Source: Neisseria sp. | Lineage (GTDB): Bacteria > Pseudomonadota > Gammaproteobacteria > Burkholderiales > Neisseriaceae | NCBI RefSeq assembly: GCF_030527965.1 | Contig: NZ_JAUMZU010000017.1 | Location: 1-60,510 of the forward strand | Length of the DNA: 60,510 bases | Direction of reading: 5' to 3' | In this document: positions 46,801 through 52,555 of the stretch, piece after piece | Layout of the letters: each line of letters begins with the position of its first letter | How positions within the stretch are numbered: position 1 is the first letter of the stretch | Made by a program: the position numbers and the translations under genes | Notes under the pieces: model-generated | Told to the model about the DNA's origin: nothing | Database searches by the model: none | Seen by the model: only the letters and a program-made list of their open reading frames with translations

Positions 46801-47343
46801 ACCGCTTTTCGTTGCAGTCCCACTATAACCTTTGTATAAATTATCACCTGTTAATTCATTATATTTACGAGCGGCTTCTGTAGTATTCGTTGCTCCTGCT
46901 ACCGCTCTTAAATCGTCACCACCAATAGCAATAGAGTTATCACCTGTAGCCTTAGTATCTCCGCCTATCGCAATGGATTGCTTACCGCTAGCATTAGAAT
47001 TAGGCCCAATAGCAACACTTTGGTCAGTACTTGCAACAGCACCGTATCCGCACACCATATTGTGCGCACCAGTCCTAGGTTGGCCCGTAGTAGTATTAGC
47101 GGTTGCCGTACCCTCCCATGTACAAACCAAATTTCCATTTGCTGCGTTCGCAGAAACAGACACCGTCATCCCCAATGCCATCATCAATGATAAGGCCACG
47201 GCATTCCAAGAAAAGATTTTCGTGCTGGAATGCGCTGCCGTTTTCCGGCTGCTTGAAGGCTTGCCTTTGGCAGATTCGATTTCAGAAACGGCAACCCATG
47301 CTTCCAAGGCGTCATTCCATATTGTGCGATAGCTTTTGTTCAT
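37831..47343 (-). CDS. Giant trimeric autotransporter adhesin (YadA/Hia/BadA type, 3170 residues)
   Basis: N-terminal extended signal peptide (ESPR) MNKSYRTIWNDALEAWVAVSE, hydrophobic segment and cleavage after VSANA (about 67). Residues about 70-1100 carry many YadA-type head repeats of the form SxAIGxxAxAxG, with several neck segments (VAPGxxxESSTDAINGSQLY). From about 1150 to 2750 there are alternating stalk modules with necks (NVAxGxxxxDAVN), including long near-duplicate units (see repeat entries). About 2800-2980 is a second YadA-type head block. The C-terminal about 90 residues form the membrane anchor: coiled coil LNQKIDDVGQRANAG, then four beta strands ending in GVGYQW. It would trimerise and export itself (type V secretion) to form a long surface fibre. 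No perfect DUS lies inside the 9.5-kb gene. Confidence 0.95.
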   Translation of the reverse strand: MNKSYRTIWNDALEAWVAVSEIESAKGKPSSSRKTAAHSSTKIFSWNAVALSLMMALGMTVSVSANAANGNLVCTWEGTATANTTTGQPRTGAHNMVCGYGAVASTDQSVAIGPNSNASGKQSIAIGGDTKATGDNSIAIGGDDLRAVAGATNTTEAARKYNELTGDNLYKGYSGTATKSGAVAVGISSTSDDLATAFGTRAVASGVASVALGVGATASKENAVAIGAGSTTAVDATAPQSVTINGVTFNFSGGSTLVAGDQVSFGAAGFERQLKNVAPGVVSESSTDAINGSQLYSVAKELVRVGHSVTTLEDTKVHFYSVNNKTTTEGNYNNDGATGANALAAGVNVTAAGTNAVAVGNSAQAAAASTIAIGDKAVIGTTVGDSTGAITVGLSSSADGKAAVAIGNEAVANKNHTLALGVKAQSTADGAVAVGQNSGASGTNAIAIGSLSKASASAASAFGAGANAAGAVSTAIGNDTLAGANATAVGHAAKATGTSSAAFGEGANASGGVSTALGTSARASGDGALAAGNGANASGWRATALGIESSANGSQALAVGDKSQAGGSRSVSVGNQSKASGEYAIATGYDANAKSEETIAIGHSSVAEERAGVAIGNASKSLRREAVAVGYEAQAYQVQSVAIGSNAQAKGDQSTALGNNVVSLGDSSIAIGGDDLNTVANDNQSTTAIAYHRLTGEQLVDYTSHETQYISTVSGHASVAIGVAAQASGTLSTGLGTKAKATADISTALGVGATATKENAVALGAGSKTEKGATTETSATINGITYGNFAGAGDVSDGDLISVGHTGFERQIKHVAPGAVTAESTDAINGSQLYSVTNQLQNKLTHYYSVNDNGVQGGNYNNDGATGLNAMAAGIGATASGERATAFGSDAAASGENSTVVGYKAAASGRHSVAFGYASGAAGDYSLVLGDEASASKTNTIAVGSHANASSEYAQAIGINAVASGVSSVALGNTAKAAASEAVALGHLSNASAANTTAIGYGAATAGEQSTALGANSRAVNFKDVALGAESVSEAAVGTSSATVNGINYGGFAGNSPTANVSVGSSTVKRTVTNVAAGRIEAGSTDAINGSQLYQTQNVIGNVAGSTKNILGGNAALDSSGNLSMSNIGGTNQDTVDEAIKHVNKGWKAAVTNTSNGEASPLAESDQIQPDETLTFEADKNIKLTQATGKITVATKDDVSFNSVNSTTVTAGNGDNQVILGNEGVKVGGNTYINNGGLNANDKKITNVADGVVSETSTDAVNGKQLFEVQNGGWNLKGNGSQKDVVKQNDAVDFVNGTGTTAAVETAADGVSSTVKFSVNKSTLSVGSDGTVEAGTSGDNFATAEDVATAINSAAKSTVVEAGNNTSVNSSVNGKTTTYTVNAEKTTVSGTGDVKVTAGAKDAKDVTNYAVDLTDEAKAKIEKGSQAKDKVDTEGLTFTADNNTTTGIKKLGESLSVTGDSNITTAATADGIQVKLNPELNVTSVTAGDSKLVSDGLTISNGAANNPVSLTKAGLDNGGNKIANVADGENPKDAVNKSQLDAVKTLAETGWKVQANDTEAEKVGLGDTVKFTDGTNIKITQNGKNLTVATTDTLKADSFTVNGNGPVLSGSGLNNAGNKITGVADGTVEANSKDAINGGQLNAQGEGVKNIIGGDTVYNPTDGSFTNNNIGGTGKSTIDEAIKAANVTANAGWNLTAQGENKSNVAPNDTVDLNNTDKNIVISKTTDSDNVTFNLAKDLNVDSITAGDSKLNTEGLTISNGAAGNPVKLTKSGLDNGGNKITNVAAGTVAADSTDAVNGSQLFNTADSIKTVLGGNATVTPEGKVTTSNIGGTGANTVEEAVAHLNKGWKAAITATADGEQVTPISGGDQIQPDETLTYEAGKNIKLTQETGKIAIATKDDVNFNSVTSATVTAGSGDNQVVLDSEGVKVGGNTYISGSGLNANDKVISNVAAGKTDKDAVNVSQLTPLAKALGTQVDPATGTISAPTFVVTKADGSKYDGANTIQGALDNIGTEIQKPITFGGDSGNEFTRKLGTKVNVKGGADETKLSDNNIGVVSDGTDTLNVKLSKELTDLTSAQFKDAAGHTTTVNGAGITIENGAAGQPVSLTTNGLDNGGNKVTNVADGAADTDAVNKRQLDAATASARNKVAAGKNIEVAEQKNNDGSTTYTVATKDEVQFTKATLGDTVIDGTTGDITGLKNKTLGGNDFAAAGRAATEEQLDAAQSNLANILGGNATNTGGNVSVSDIGGTGKSTIDEAIRAANTTANAGWNLTAQGQNSSNVAPNDTVDLNNTDKNIVISKTADSDNVTFNLAKDLKVDSITAGSGDNQVVLGNDGVTVGGNTYISGNGLNANDKVISNVAAGKDGKDAVNVSQLTPLAKALGTQVDPTTGTISAPTFVVTKADGSKYDGSDTIQGALDNIGTEIQKPITFAGNSGNTAKKLGETLTIQGSLAGSATASDRNIRTKVDNGVMTIELAESPKFGDVTINDNGKITGVADGEAPTDAVNKRQLDAAAAAARNKVAAGNNIEVTENQNADGSTTYTVATAKNVGFDSVKAGQGANQVTLDDAGVSIGGNTYISDAGLNANNKKVSNVADGNIASGSKDAVNGGQLHNTATSIANVFGGNAQVNPDGSINMSNVGGTGANNVNDAIQAVNQAAVQAKTTVTAGDNIVVTQNKNADGSNNYTVATAKDLKVDSVVAGDTTLNGKGLTIANGPSITSDGVDAGGKKLTNVAAGEVSANSKDAINGSQLHQVYQLLGGNGSNINTIDAPSNTDASGNTTPAGTVVTVVTNPDGSKTTTTETDQKIAVATDKGGNQYTLTTYNVEGQNTYVTNDVIQAIGKMNEQGIKFFHTNDGNVKPVVQGHNTQDSSASGAYATAIGYQSSASGNGAVAMGNTYTTTDASGNTVAQRTQASGQNSIAIGSGAQALETNTIAIGTGNVVSGKNSGAIGDPNTISGSDSYALGNDNTVSTNNTFVVGNNVTQTLANSVILGNQSAAIAVHTTAGGGNYTYAGANDANVSGVNDVVGVVSVGAEGKTRQVQNVAAGVVAPTSTDAINGSQLYYTNEAINKIGNYTANLGNQLNQKIDDVGQRANAGTASAMAMAGLPQAYLPGKSMMAVSGSTYRGESGYAIGYSSISDNGNWIIKGTAGGNSRGHFGATAGVGYQW
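40051..40380 (-). repeat. Intragenic stalk repeat, copy 1 (pairs with 41281-41610)
   Basis: This segment and 41281-41610 are nearly identical DNA at an offset of exactly 1230 bp (410 codons). They encode NVSQLTPLAKALGTQVDP and the following TFVVTKADGSKYDG module. Recombination between them would delete or duplicate in frame. Confidence 0.85.
40377..40600 (-). repeat. Intragenic stalk repeat, copy 1 (pairs with 42111-42334)
   Basis: Near-identical to 42111-42334 at an offset of 1734 bp (578 codons). Encodes the KSTIDEAI, NAGWNLTAQG, VAPNDTVDLNNTDKNIVISK module. Confidence 0.8.
41281..41610 (-). repeat. Intragenic stalk repeat, copy 2 (pairs with 40051-40380)
   Basis: Second copy of the unit described for 40051-40380; differs by scattered third-position and a few codon changes (for example DGANT versus DGSDT). 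Confidence 0.85.
42111..42334 (-). repeat. Intragenic stalk repeat, copy 2 (pairs with 40377-40600)
   Basis: Second copy of the KSTIDEAI/NAGWNLTAQG module. A third, more diverged relation links about 41500-41830 with about 43640-43920 (DQIQPDETLT module). Confidence 0.8.
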
Positions 47344-47434
47344 AATTATTAACTCTCTTTACGAAAATAATTTTAATATTGTTAATTCTTAATAGAAATA
47401 ATGATTTTCTATAATATTTTTTAGAAAATAGCCC

Positions 47435-47477
47435 TTTTTGTTACAAACTGACAATTTGTGTCACTGGGTAACAAAAA
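47435..47477. promoter_or_regulatory. Nested dyad upstream of the adhesin gene
   Basis: Outer arms TTTTTGTTAC (47435-47444) and GTAACAAAAA (47468-47477) and inner arms TGACA (47449-47453) and TGTCA (47459-47463) share the same centre at 47456. The site is 92-134 bp upstream of the adhesin start codon in AT-rich DNA. Two concentric palindromes suggest an operator for a dimeric or tetrameric regulator; the protein is unknown. Confidence 0.45.
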
Positions 47478-47748
47478 ATACTGTTTTAACACCTGCACAA
47501 ATCAGCATTGTTTTTTACACTTTTCTTGTAACCAGCAGAAAAATCAAAAGCCGATTATCTTAAAAACCAACCAAAGTATAAAACACAGGTCATTAAAAAT
47601 TTAGAGCAATCCCTTTTAAATAGATTGATTCACCAATACACAAGCAAAAACTATGCCAAATATTTATTTTCATACTTTATTATTCCAATCTAATATCAAA
47701 TAACAACCGTTCATTTAAAAAATAATCCGAAAAATCAAAACGCTTTAC

Positions 47749-47792
47749 AAAGAGAAAGCCTGTCTGAAATTTTCAGACAGGCTTTCTCTTTG
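47749..47792. terminator. Isolated DUS inverted repeat with extended arms
   Basis: AAAGAGAAAGCCTGTCTGAA and its complement, in the middle of the non-coding region. It insulates the adhesin promoter from parA transcription. Confidence 0.75.
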
Positions 47793-47970
47793 TTTTTTAA
47801 ATATGCGGAGCAACAATATAATCCGGCTGCAAAGCACAATGATCTAGATTTTGCACTTCTGAAAACAGAATTCAGCGCTTTGTTCCTATAAAAATTACGG
47901 CTACATTAAAGTAGCAAATATTGAAAAAACGATTGGATGCAACTGCTTGGAATCATTTCATGATGACAAA

Positions 47971-48002
47971 AATGCCTGTCTAAAACTATTCAGACAGGCA
48001 TT
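47971..48002 (-). terminator. DUS-type terminator after parA (one-base variant)
   Basis: AATGCCTGTCTAAAA pairs with TTCAGACAGGCATT; the left DUS carries one change (CTAAA instead of CTGAA). Confidence 0.7.
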
Positions 48003-48054
48003 CCAGTAATGCGAATTTAAACTGTAAAACGAGGGAACAAACAGATAAAGAGCC

Positions 48055-48822
48055 TTACGCGGTGCGCGCCAATACTTCCTGAGCCAAGGCTTCATATGCC
48101 TGTGTGCCTTTGGCTTTAGCGTCATATGCCAAAATCGGCATGCCATGGCTCGGCGCTTCGGCCAAACGGACGTTTCGGGGAATGGTGGTCACAAAAAGCT
48201 GCTGCCCGAAATGCGCTTGCAACTGTTCCGACACATCCTGCGACAAACGGCTGCGGCTGTCATACAGCGTGCGCACGATACCGAGGATATCGAGCTGCGG
48301 ATTAATGGCCTGGCGGATTTTTCTTACCGTGGCCACAAGATCTGAAATACCTTCCAAAGCATAATACTCACATACCATCGGAACGATTACGCCATTGGCG
48401 GCAACCAATCCGTTCAAAGTCAGCAAGGTCAGCGTCGGCGGGCAATCGATGAGCACGAAATCATAATCGTCTGCTACGTTTTCAAGCGCATTTTTCAATC
48501 TCATTTCTCGGGCGATTTCCTGCACCAACTCTACTTCGGCACCGGCCAGCGCACGATTGGCCGCCAATACGTCGTAACGGCCGCTTTCGCTTCGGATTAC
48601 GGCTTCTTTTACGCTCGCATCACCCAGTAAAACGGCGTACACGCCGCTACTGATGCTGTTTTTCTCAATTCCGCTGCCGGTCGTGGCGTTGCCTTGCGGA
48701 TCCAAGTCGACCACCAGCACGCGACGGCCAGCAGCAGCCAGCGAGGCAGCCAGATTGACTGCGGTGGTGGTTTTGCCCACACCGCCTTTTTGGTTGGCGA
48801 TAGCAATGACGTTTATGCTCAT
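48055..48822 (-). CDS. parA: Chromosome-partitioning ATPase ParA (Soj)
   Basis: A 255-residue deviant Walker ATPase: KGGVGKTT at 12-19, DLDPQGNATTGSG, VLIDCPPTLTLLTLN and the C-terminal IPRNVRLAEAPSHGMPILAYD typical of chromosomal ParA. With ParB and parS it segregates chromosomes. It lies downstream of rsmG (68 bp), the usual gidB-parA order, but parB does not follow; a terminator and the adhesin region do. Confidence 0.95.
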   Translation of the reverse strand: MSINVIAIANQKGGVGKTTTAVNLAASLAAAGRRVLVVDLDPQGNATTGSGIEKNSISSGVYAVLLGDASVKEAVIRSESGRYDVLAANRALAGAEVELVQEIAREMRLKNALENVADDYDFVLIDCPPTLTLLTLNGLVAANGVIVPMVCEYYALEGISDLVATVRKIRQAINPQLDILGIVRTLYDSRSRLSQDVSEQLQAHFGQQLFVTTIPRNVRLAEAPSHGMPILAYDAKAKGTQAYEALAQEVLARTA

Positions 48823-48890
48823 AATAGTGGCTGATAAGTTGGAATGGGTGAAATTGTACCTTATATTCGCTGGAAAAAGGTATGCTCGGT

Positions 48891-49517
48891 CTAGGCTTCC
48901 GGCTTCATCAAAACCATATGGCGCTCAGCATCGAGCATAGGTACTTCCAGTTTCTGCACTTGAATGATTTTAACGCCGGCCGGAACGTGTTCTAATTCTT
49001 CATACGGATAAACGCCTTTCATCGCTGCCCAATAGCCGTTTTCATTTAACAAGTGTTTGGTCAGAAAAATGAAATCGGCTAGTTCGGCAAAGGCGCGGCT
49101 GGTTACAACATCGGCTTTCTTATCGTGTAATGCTTCTACCCGACCGCTGGCTACGGTAATGTTATTTAACCCTAATTCGATTGCCGCTTGCTGCAGAAAA
49201 GTGGTTTTTTTAGTGTTGGCATCCAATAAAGTAATCTGTAAGTCGGGGCGGCAGATGGCCGCGGGAATCCCCGGCATGCCGCCACCGGAACCGACATCCA
49301 TCATGCTGCTGGCATCCTTAATAAAAGGCAGCAAGGTTAGACTGTCTAAAATATGGTGGCTGATCATAGACGCTTCGTCGCGCAAGGCGGTCAGATTGTA
49401 GGTGCCGTTCCATTTTTTCAGCAATGCCACATATTCAAGCAGCAGCAATTGCTGCGCGGTCGTCAGCGTCAGCCCCATTTGTTGCAGGCCAATTTGTAAT
49501 TTTTGTTTGTTGTCCAT
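48891..49517 (-). CDS. rsmG: 16S rRNA (guanine-527 N7) methyltransferase
   Basis: A 208-residue protein (GidB). SAM loop VGSGGGMPGIPAAI, LLDANTKKTTFLQQA, VTSRAFAELADF. It methylates G527 of 16S rRNA; loss gives low-level streptomycin resistance in many species. First gene of the rsmG-parA unit. Confidence 0.95.
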   Translation of the reverse strand: MDNKQKLQIGLQQMGLTLTTAQQLLLLEYVALLKKWNGTYNLTALRDEASMISHHILDSLTLLPFIKDASSMMDVGSGGGMPGIPAAICRPDLQITLLDANTKKTTFLQQAAIELGLNNITVASGRVEALHDKKADVVTSRAFAELADFIFLTKHLLNENGYWAAMKGVYPYEELEHVPAGVKIIQVQKLEVPMLDAERHMVLMKPEA

Positions 49518-49585
49518 GGGTTTTCCTTATTTTGATTTGCTCGTAATGGTAACGGAAAACAATCGATTCAGGGCGAATTGTTTGA

Positions 49586-49628
49586 ATGCCTGTCTGAAAA
49601 AACACCATCCGTATTTTCAGACAGGCAT
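49586..49628. terminator. DUS inverted repeat upstream of rsmG
   Basis: ATGCCTGTCTGAAAA and TTTTCAGACAGGCAT with a 13-base loop, between the divergent rsmG and the siderophore-interacting gene. Here it is upstream of both genes, so it more likely serves uptake or ends a transcript not visible here. Confidence 0.65.
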
Positions 49629-49791
49629 CATTTAAAAATAGAAATAATAATCATAAATTTTCCTAACCAGCCGACAAAACAGTTATATTTCGATTTTGCA
49701 AAGCTTAATTCCTATATGTAAAAAGATTCATGAGCACACGGCATTAAGCATATAAACCAACAAATCCGACGACACATCACAAAGAATCAGT

Positions 49792-50907
49792 ATGAAAGCA
49801 CAACGCACCCCGATAAACGATATCGAGCAAAAAACCGATATTATCGAGCATATCAACGAAAACCACCCCGAGGCCGTGCTGAATCTGGCGCTTGCATACA
49901 GCAGCGAACAGCCGAAATCCGCCCGTCTTTTGGATATTTTCAAAGAAGGTTGCCTGCTGGAAAGCCTAAATGCCGAACAGAAAACCCAAGAATGCTTCAT
50001 CCCTTTTTTATTGGAAAGCGACAATATCGGCGAGCAGATGCGCTATCTGATTTTCGATGCAGCAGCTCGGCAAGGCAAGCCGATAGGCAGCGGGAAAATC
50101 CAATATTTCACCGTATTGGCAACCAAAAAAGCCAGCTTACACATGCAGCGGCTGATCTTGCAAAGTGCATTGCCGATACCCGAAAACGAGCCCGGTTACG
50201 CCTGGTATTTCAACCTCAAAACCCATGCCAAACTGCCTGACAATCCGAAGCAAGTGCATCTCTCTGAAACAGAAAAAGCACAACAACAAGCGCTAATCCA
50301 ACAAGCGCGCAATGTTTCGGCTGAGCAGCGCTGGCAATTATTGGATAAATTGTTTGAAGGCATGCGCTATTACACCCTGCGCAGCAGCAGTAAAAGCCGA
50401 CCAGACCTAACCTTTAATGACACGGCAGTAGTTGACGTATTCCTACACGGCCAAACCGAAGGCAGCCTGTGGGCGGAGAATCTGAAACCGGGCGACATCA
50501 TCCGCAGTAACACCGATTTCCATGAAAGCACCGGCCATCTGCATAGCGGGCAAGCCATACTCATCGGAGACGAAACCGCCCTTCCCACCGTAGCCGCCTT
50601 GTTGGAAAACTGGCAAAACCCATGCCCGCCGATTGTTTTCAGCATCACAACCGATGCGGCAGACCAAGCCTACCTGCCCGACAGCTTATTGCCTTCCGGC
50701 AGCGTATTGCACCGTATCAGCGGCTCTGCCAACATCGCAGAAGAACTCATCGGCCGGCTCAAAACCCTGCCTGAAATCAATGCGGCATGGGGCGCTCTGG
50801 AAGCCCAAGCGGCCGCCAACGTGCGCAAATACCTGCGCAATGAAGTCGGGCTGGACAGCAAAACATGCCGAATCAAAGGCTATTGGCGCAAAGCAGAAAC
50901 CAAATAA
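49792..50907 (+). CDS. Siderophore-interacting protein with DUF2470-like N-domain
   Basis: A 371-residue cytosolic protein. Residues about 15-130 begin with DIIEHINENHPEAVLNLALAYS, similar to DUF2470 (heme/PLP-type fold). Residues 190-371 look like the flavin-dependent siderophore-interacting (ViuB/SIP) reductase: RYYTLR, GPA-like SLWAENLKPGDIIR, LIGDETALPTVAALLE (NAD(P)-binding side), and the C-terminal WGALEAQAAANVRKYLRNEVG followed by IKGYWRKAE. SIPs release iron from ferric siderophores. The two-domain form is longer than a plain SIP (about 250). Start at 49792 has only a weak ribosome-binding site. Probable iron regulation is inferred. Confidence 0.75.
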   Translation: MKAQRTPINDIEQKTDIIEHINENHPEAVLNLALAYSSEQPKSARLLDIFKEGCLLESLNAEQKTQECFIPFLLESDNIGEQMRYLIFDAAARQGKPIGSGKIQYFTVLATKKASLHMQRLILQSALPIPENEPGYAWYFNLKTHAKLPDNPKQVHLSETEKAQQQALIQQARNVSAEQRWQLLDKLFEGMRYYTLRSSSKSRPDLTFNDTAVVDVFLHGQTEGSLWAENLKPGDIIRSNTDFHESTGHLHSGQAILIGDETALPTVAALLENWQNPCPPIVFSITTDAADQAYLPDSLLPSGSVLHRISGSANIAEELIGRLKTLPEINAAWGALEAQAAANVRKYLRNEVGLDSKTCRIKGYWRKAETK

Positions 50908-50994
50908 CCACACACAACACGTTATGCAAGCCGCTTGATAAGCCTGTCTGAAAACAGGTAAGATGATTTTCCCTCCATTTTTAAAACCCCCGTC

Positions 50995-52476
50995 ATGATG
51001 AAAAAATCTTTAGTTACCACCGCCGTCGTTTTAGGTTTGAGTGCCTGCGCAGCCAACCAGACTTCCGTTTCTTCTGTCGCCGCCCAACACTATGATTTAA
51101 ACTTCGGCAAACAAAGCGGCCAAGCCCAAAGCGCCGAAATCAACGGCAAAACCATCCAATACCGCGCTTACGAAGGCATCGTATACGTTCAAAACCCCGT
51201 CGACACCCGCTATCAAAGCATGAATGTTTATGTACCCGAGGCATACTATCAAAACGGTTCGATAAACGGCTTCACTGCCGACAACGCACCAATCTTTTTC
51301 CCTAACCAAGTAGGCGGTTACATGCCCGGCGAGCCCGGCAAGCCGGAGCTGGATAAGCGCCAAAACAACCAACCCAACTCCATTTTAACCGCCTTATCCA
51401 AAGGCTACGTGGTCGCCTCGCCCGGCGCACGCGGCCGCACCTCAGCCAACGGCAAAGCACCCGCGGCGATTGTCGATTTAAAAGCAGCCGTACGCTATCT
51501 GAAAGCCAATGACCGCGCCATGCCCGGCGATGCCAACAAAATCATTTCCAACGGCACCAGCGCCGGCGGCGCCCTTTCCGCTCTACTCGGCGCCAGCGGC
51601 AATGCCTCTGAATATCAGCCTTATCTGAAAGCCTTGGGCGCAGCCGATGCAGGCGACGATATTTTTGCCGTATCCGCCTATTGCCCGATTACCAATCTGG
51701 AAAATGCCAATGCCGCCTACGAGTGGCAATTCAACGGCATCAACGATTACCAAAAAATGAACATCACCCAGCTCGACTACCATGTTGAACGCAAGCTGGT
51801 TCCCGGCACGCTGACCGATGCGCAAATCAAACTTTCCGGCCAACTCAAACCCTTATTTTCAACGTATATCAACAGCCTGCATCTGAAAGACAGCAGCGGA
51901 AAAACATTGCAACTCGACAAACAAGGCAATGGCAGCTTCAAAGATTTGGTTAACCATTACATCATGCAATCGGCACAAACCCAGCTCGACCAAGGCAAAA
52001 CCCTTACCGACCGCAAATGGCTCACCGTTAAAAACGGCAAAGCCGTTGCCATGAATTTTGCCGCTTACGCCAAAGCTGCCGGCCGCCAAAAAACACCGCC
52101 GGCGTTTGATGCCGTGGATCTCAGCTCGGGAGAAAACCAGCTTTTCGGCACCGAAACAGTCGATAAGCAGCACTTTACTGCATTCAGCCAAGCCAACAGC
52201 ACGGTGCAAAACGCCACCCGCGTTGATGAAAAAATTGTCAACATGATGAACCCGATGCACTACATCGGCCGTGCCCAAAGCCCGCAAAACTGGCGCATCC
52301 GCCAAGGCACCAACGATCGCGACACCTCGCTGGCCATTCCCGTTATCCTTGCCACCAAGCTGCAAAACGAAGGCAAAACCGTTGACTTCGCTCTGCCTTG
52401 GGATCAGGCTCACGGCGGCGATTACGACTTGGAAGCTTTATTCGACTGGATGAAACAAGTCTCCACTCAAAAATAG
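50995..52476 (+). CDS. Subtype B tannase-like serine esterase, lipoprotein
   Basis: A 493-residue protein with a lipoprotein signal (lipobox LGLSAC, Cys18; ATG 50995 or the adjacent ATG 50998). The nucleophile elbow is GTSAGG (about 181-186). A late TNDRDTS and AHGGDYD supply the probable Asp and His. The overall pattern (YVVASPGARGRT, FAVSAYCPITNLENAN, long insertion, then RIRQGTNDRD) matches subtype B tannases and feruloyl-esterase-like enzymes. It would hydrolyse ester bonds of small phenolic or related esters at the cell envelope; the true substrate in a mucosal bacterium is unknown. A DUS (about 50941) precedes the promoter region. Confidence 0.75.
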   Translation: MMKKSLVTTAVVLGLSACAANQTSVSSVAAQHYDLNFGKQSGQAQSAEINGKTIQYRAYEGIVYVQNPVDTRYQSMNVYVPEAYYQNGSINGFTADNAPIFFPNQVGGYMPGEPGKPELDKRQNNQPNSILTALSKGYVVASPGARGRTSANGKAPAAIVDLKAAVRYLKANDRAMPGDANKIISNGTSAGGALSALLGASGNASEYQPYLKALGAADAGDDIFAVSAYCPITNLENANAAYEWQFNGINDYQKMNITQLDYHVERKLVPGTLTDAQIKLSGQLKPLFSTYINSLHLKDSSGKTLQLDKQGNGSFKDLVNHYIMQSAQTQLDQGKTLTDRKWLTVKNGKAVAMNFAAYAKAAGRQKTPPAFDAVDLSSGENQLFGTETVDKQHFTAFSQANSTVQNATRVDEKIVNMMNPMHYIGRAQSPQNWRIRQGTNDRDTSLAIPVILATKLQNEGKTVDFALPWDQAHGGDYDLEALFDWMKQVSTQK

Positions 52477-52493
52477 AAAATCATTTCTTCCAT

Positions 52494-52535
52494 AAACAAT
52501 GCCTGTCTGAAAACACTTTCAGACAGGCATTGTTT
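52494..52535. terminator. DUS inverted-repeat terminator
   Basis: AAACAATGCCTGTCTGAA / TTCAGACAGGCATTGTTT between the convergent tannase-like gene and prfB. Confidence 0.85.
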
Positions 52536-52555
52536 ACTTTTATTCGGTATTTTAT

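Larger units (their letters stand above)
47344..48054. other. Long AT-rich intergenic region between adhesin and parA
   Basis: About 710 bp without a credible gene. It contains the adhesin promoter region and nested dyad, a DUS hairpin with long arms (47749-47792) and the parA terminator (47971-48002). Between 47793 and 47970 I see nothing recognisable. Confidence 0.65.

Noticed and set aside
37831-47343. The many periodic repeats could suggest a CRISPR array or satellite
   Set aside because: The periodicity is in the protein (head and neck motifs) with a single open frame; there are no constant repeats with unique spacers.
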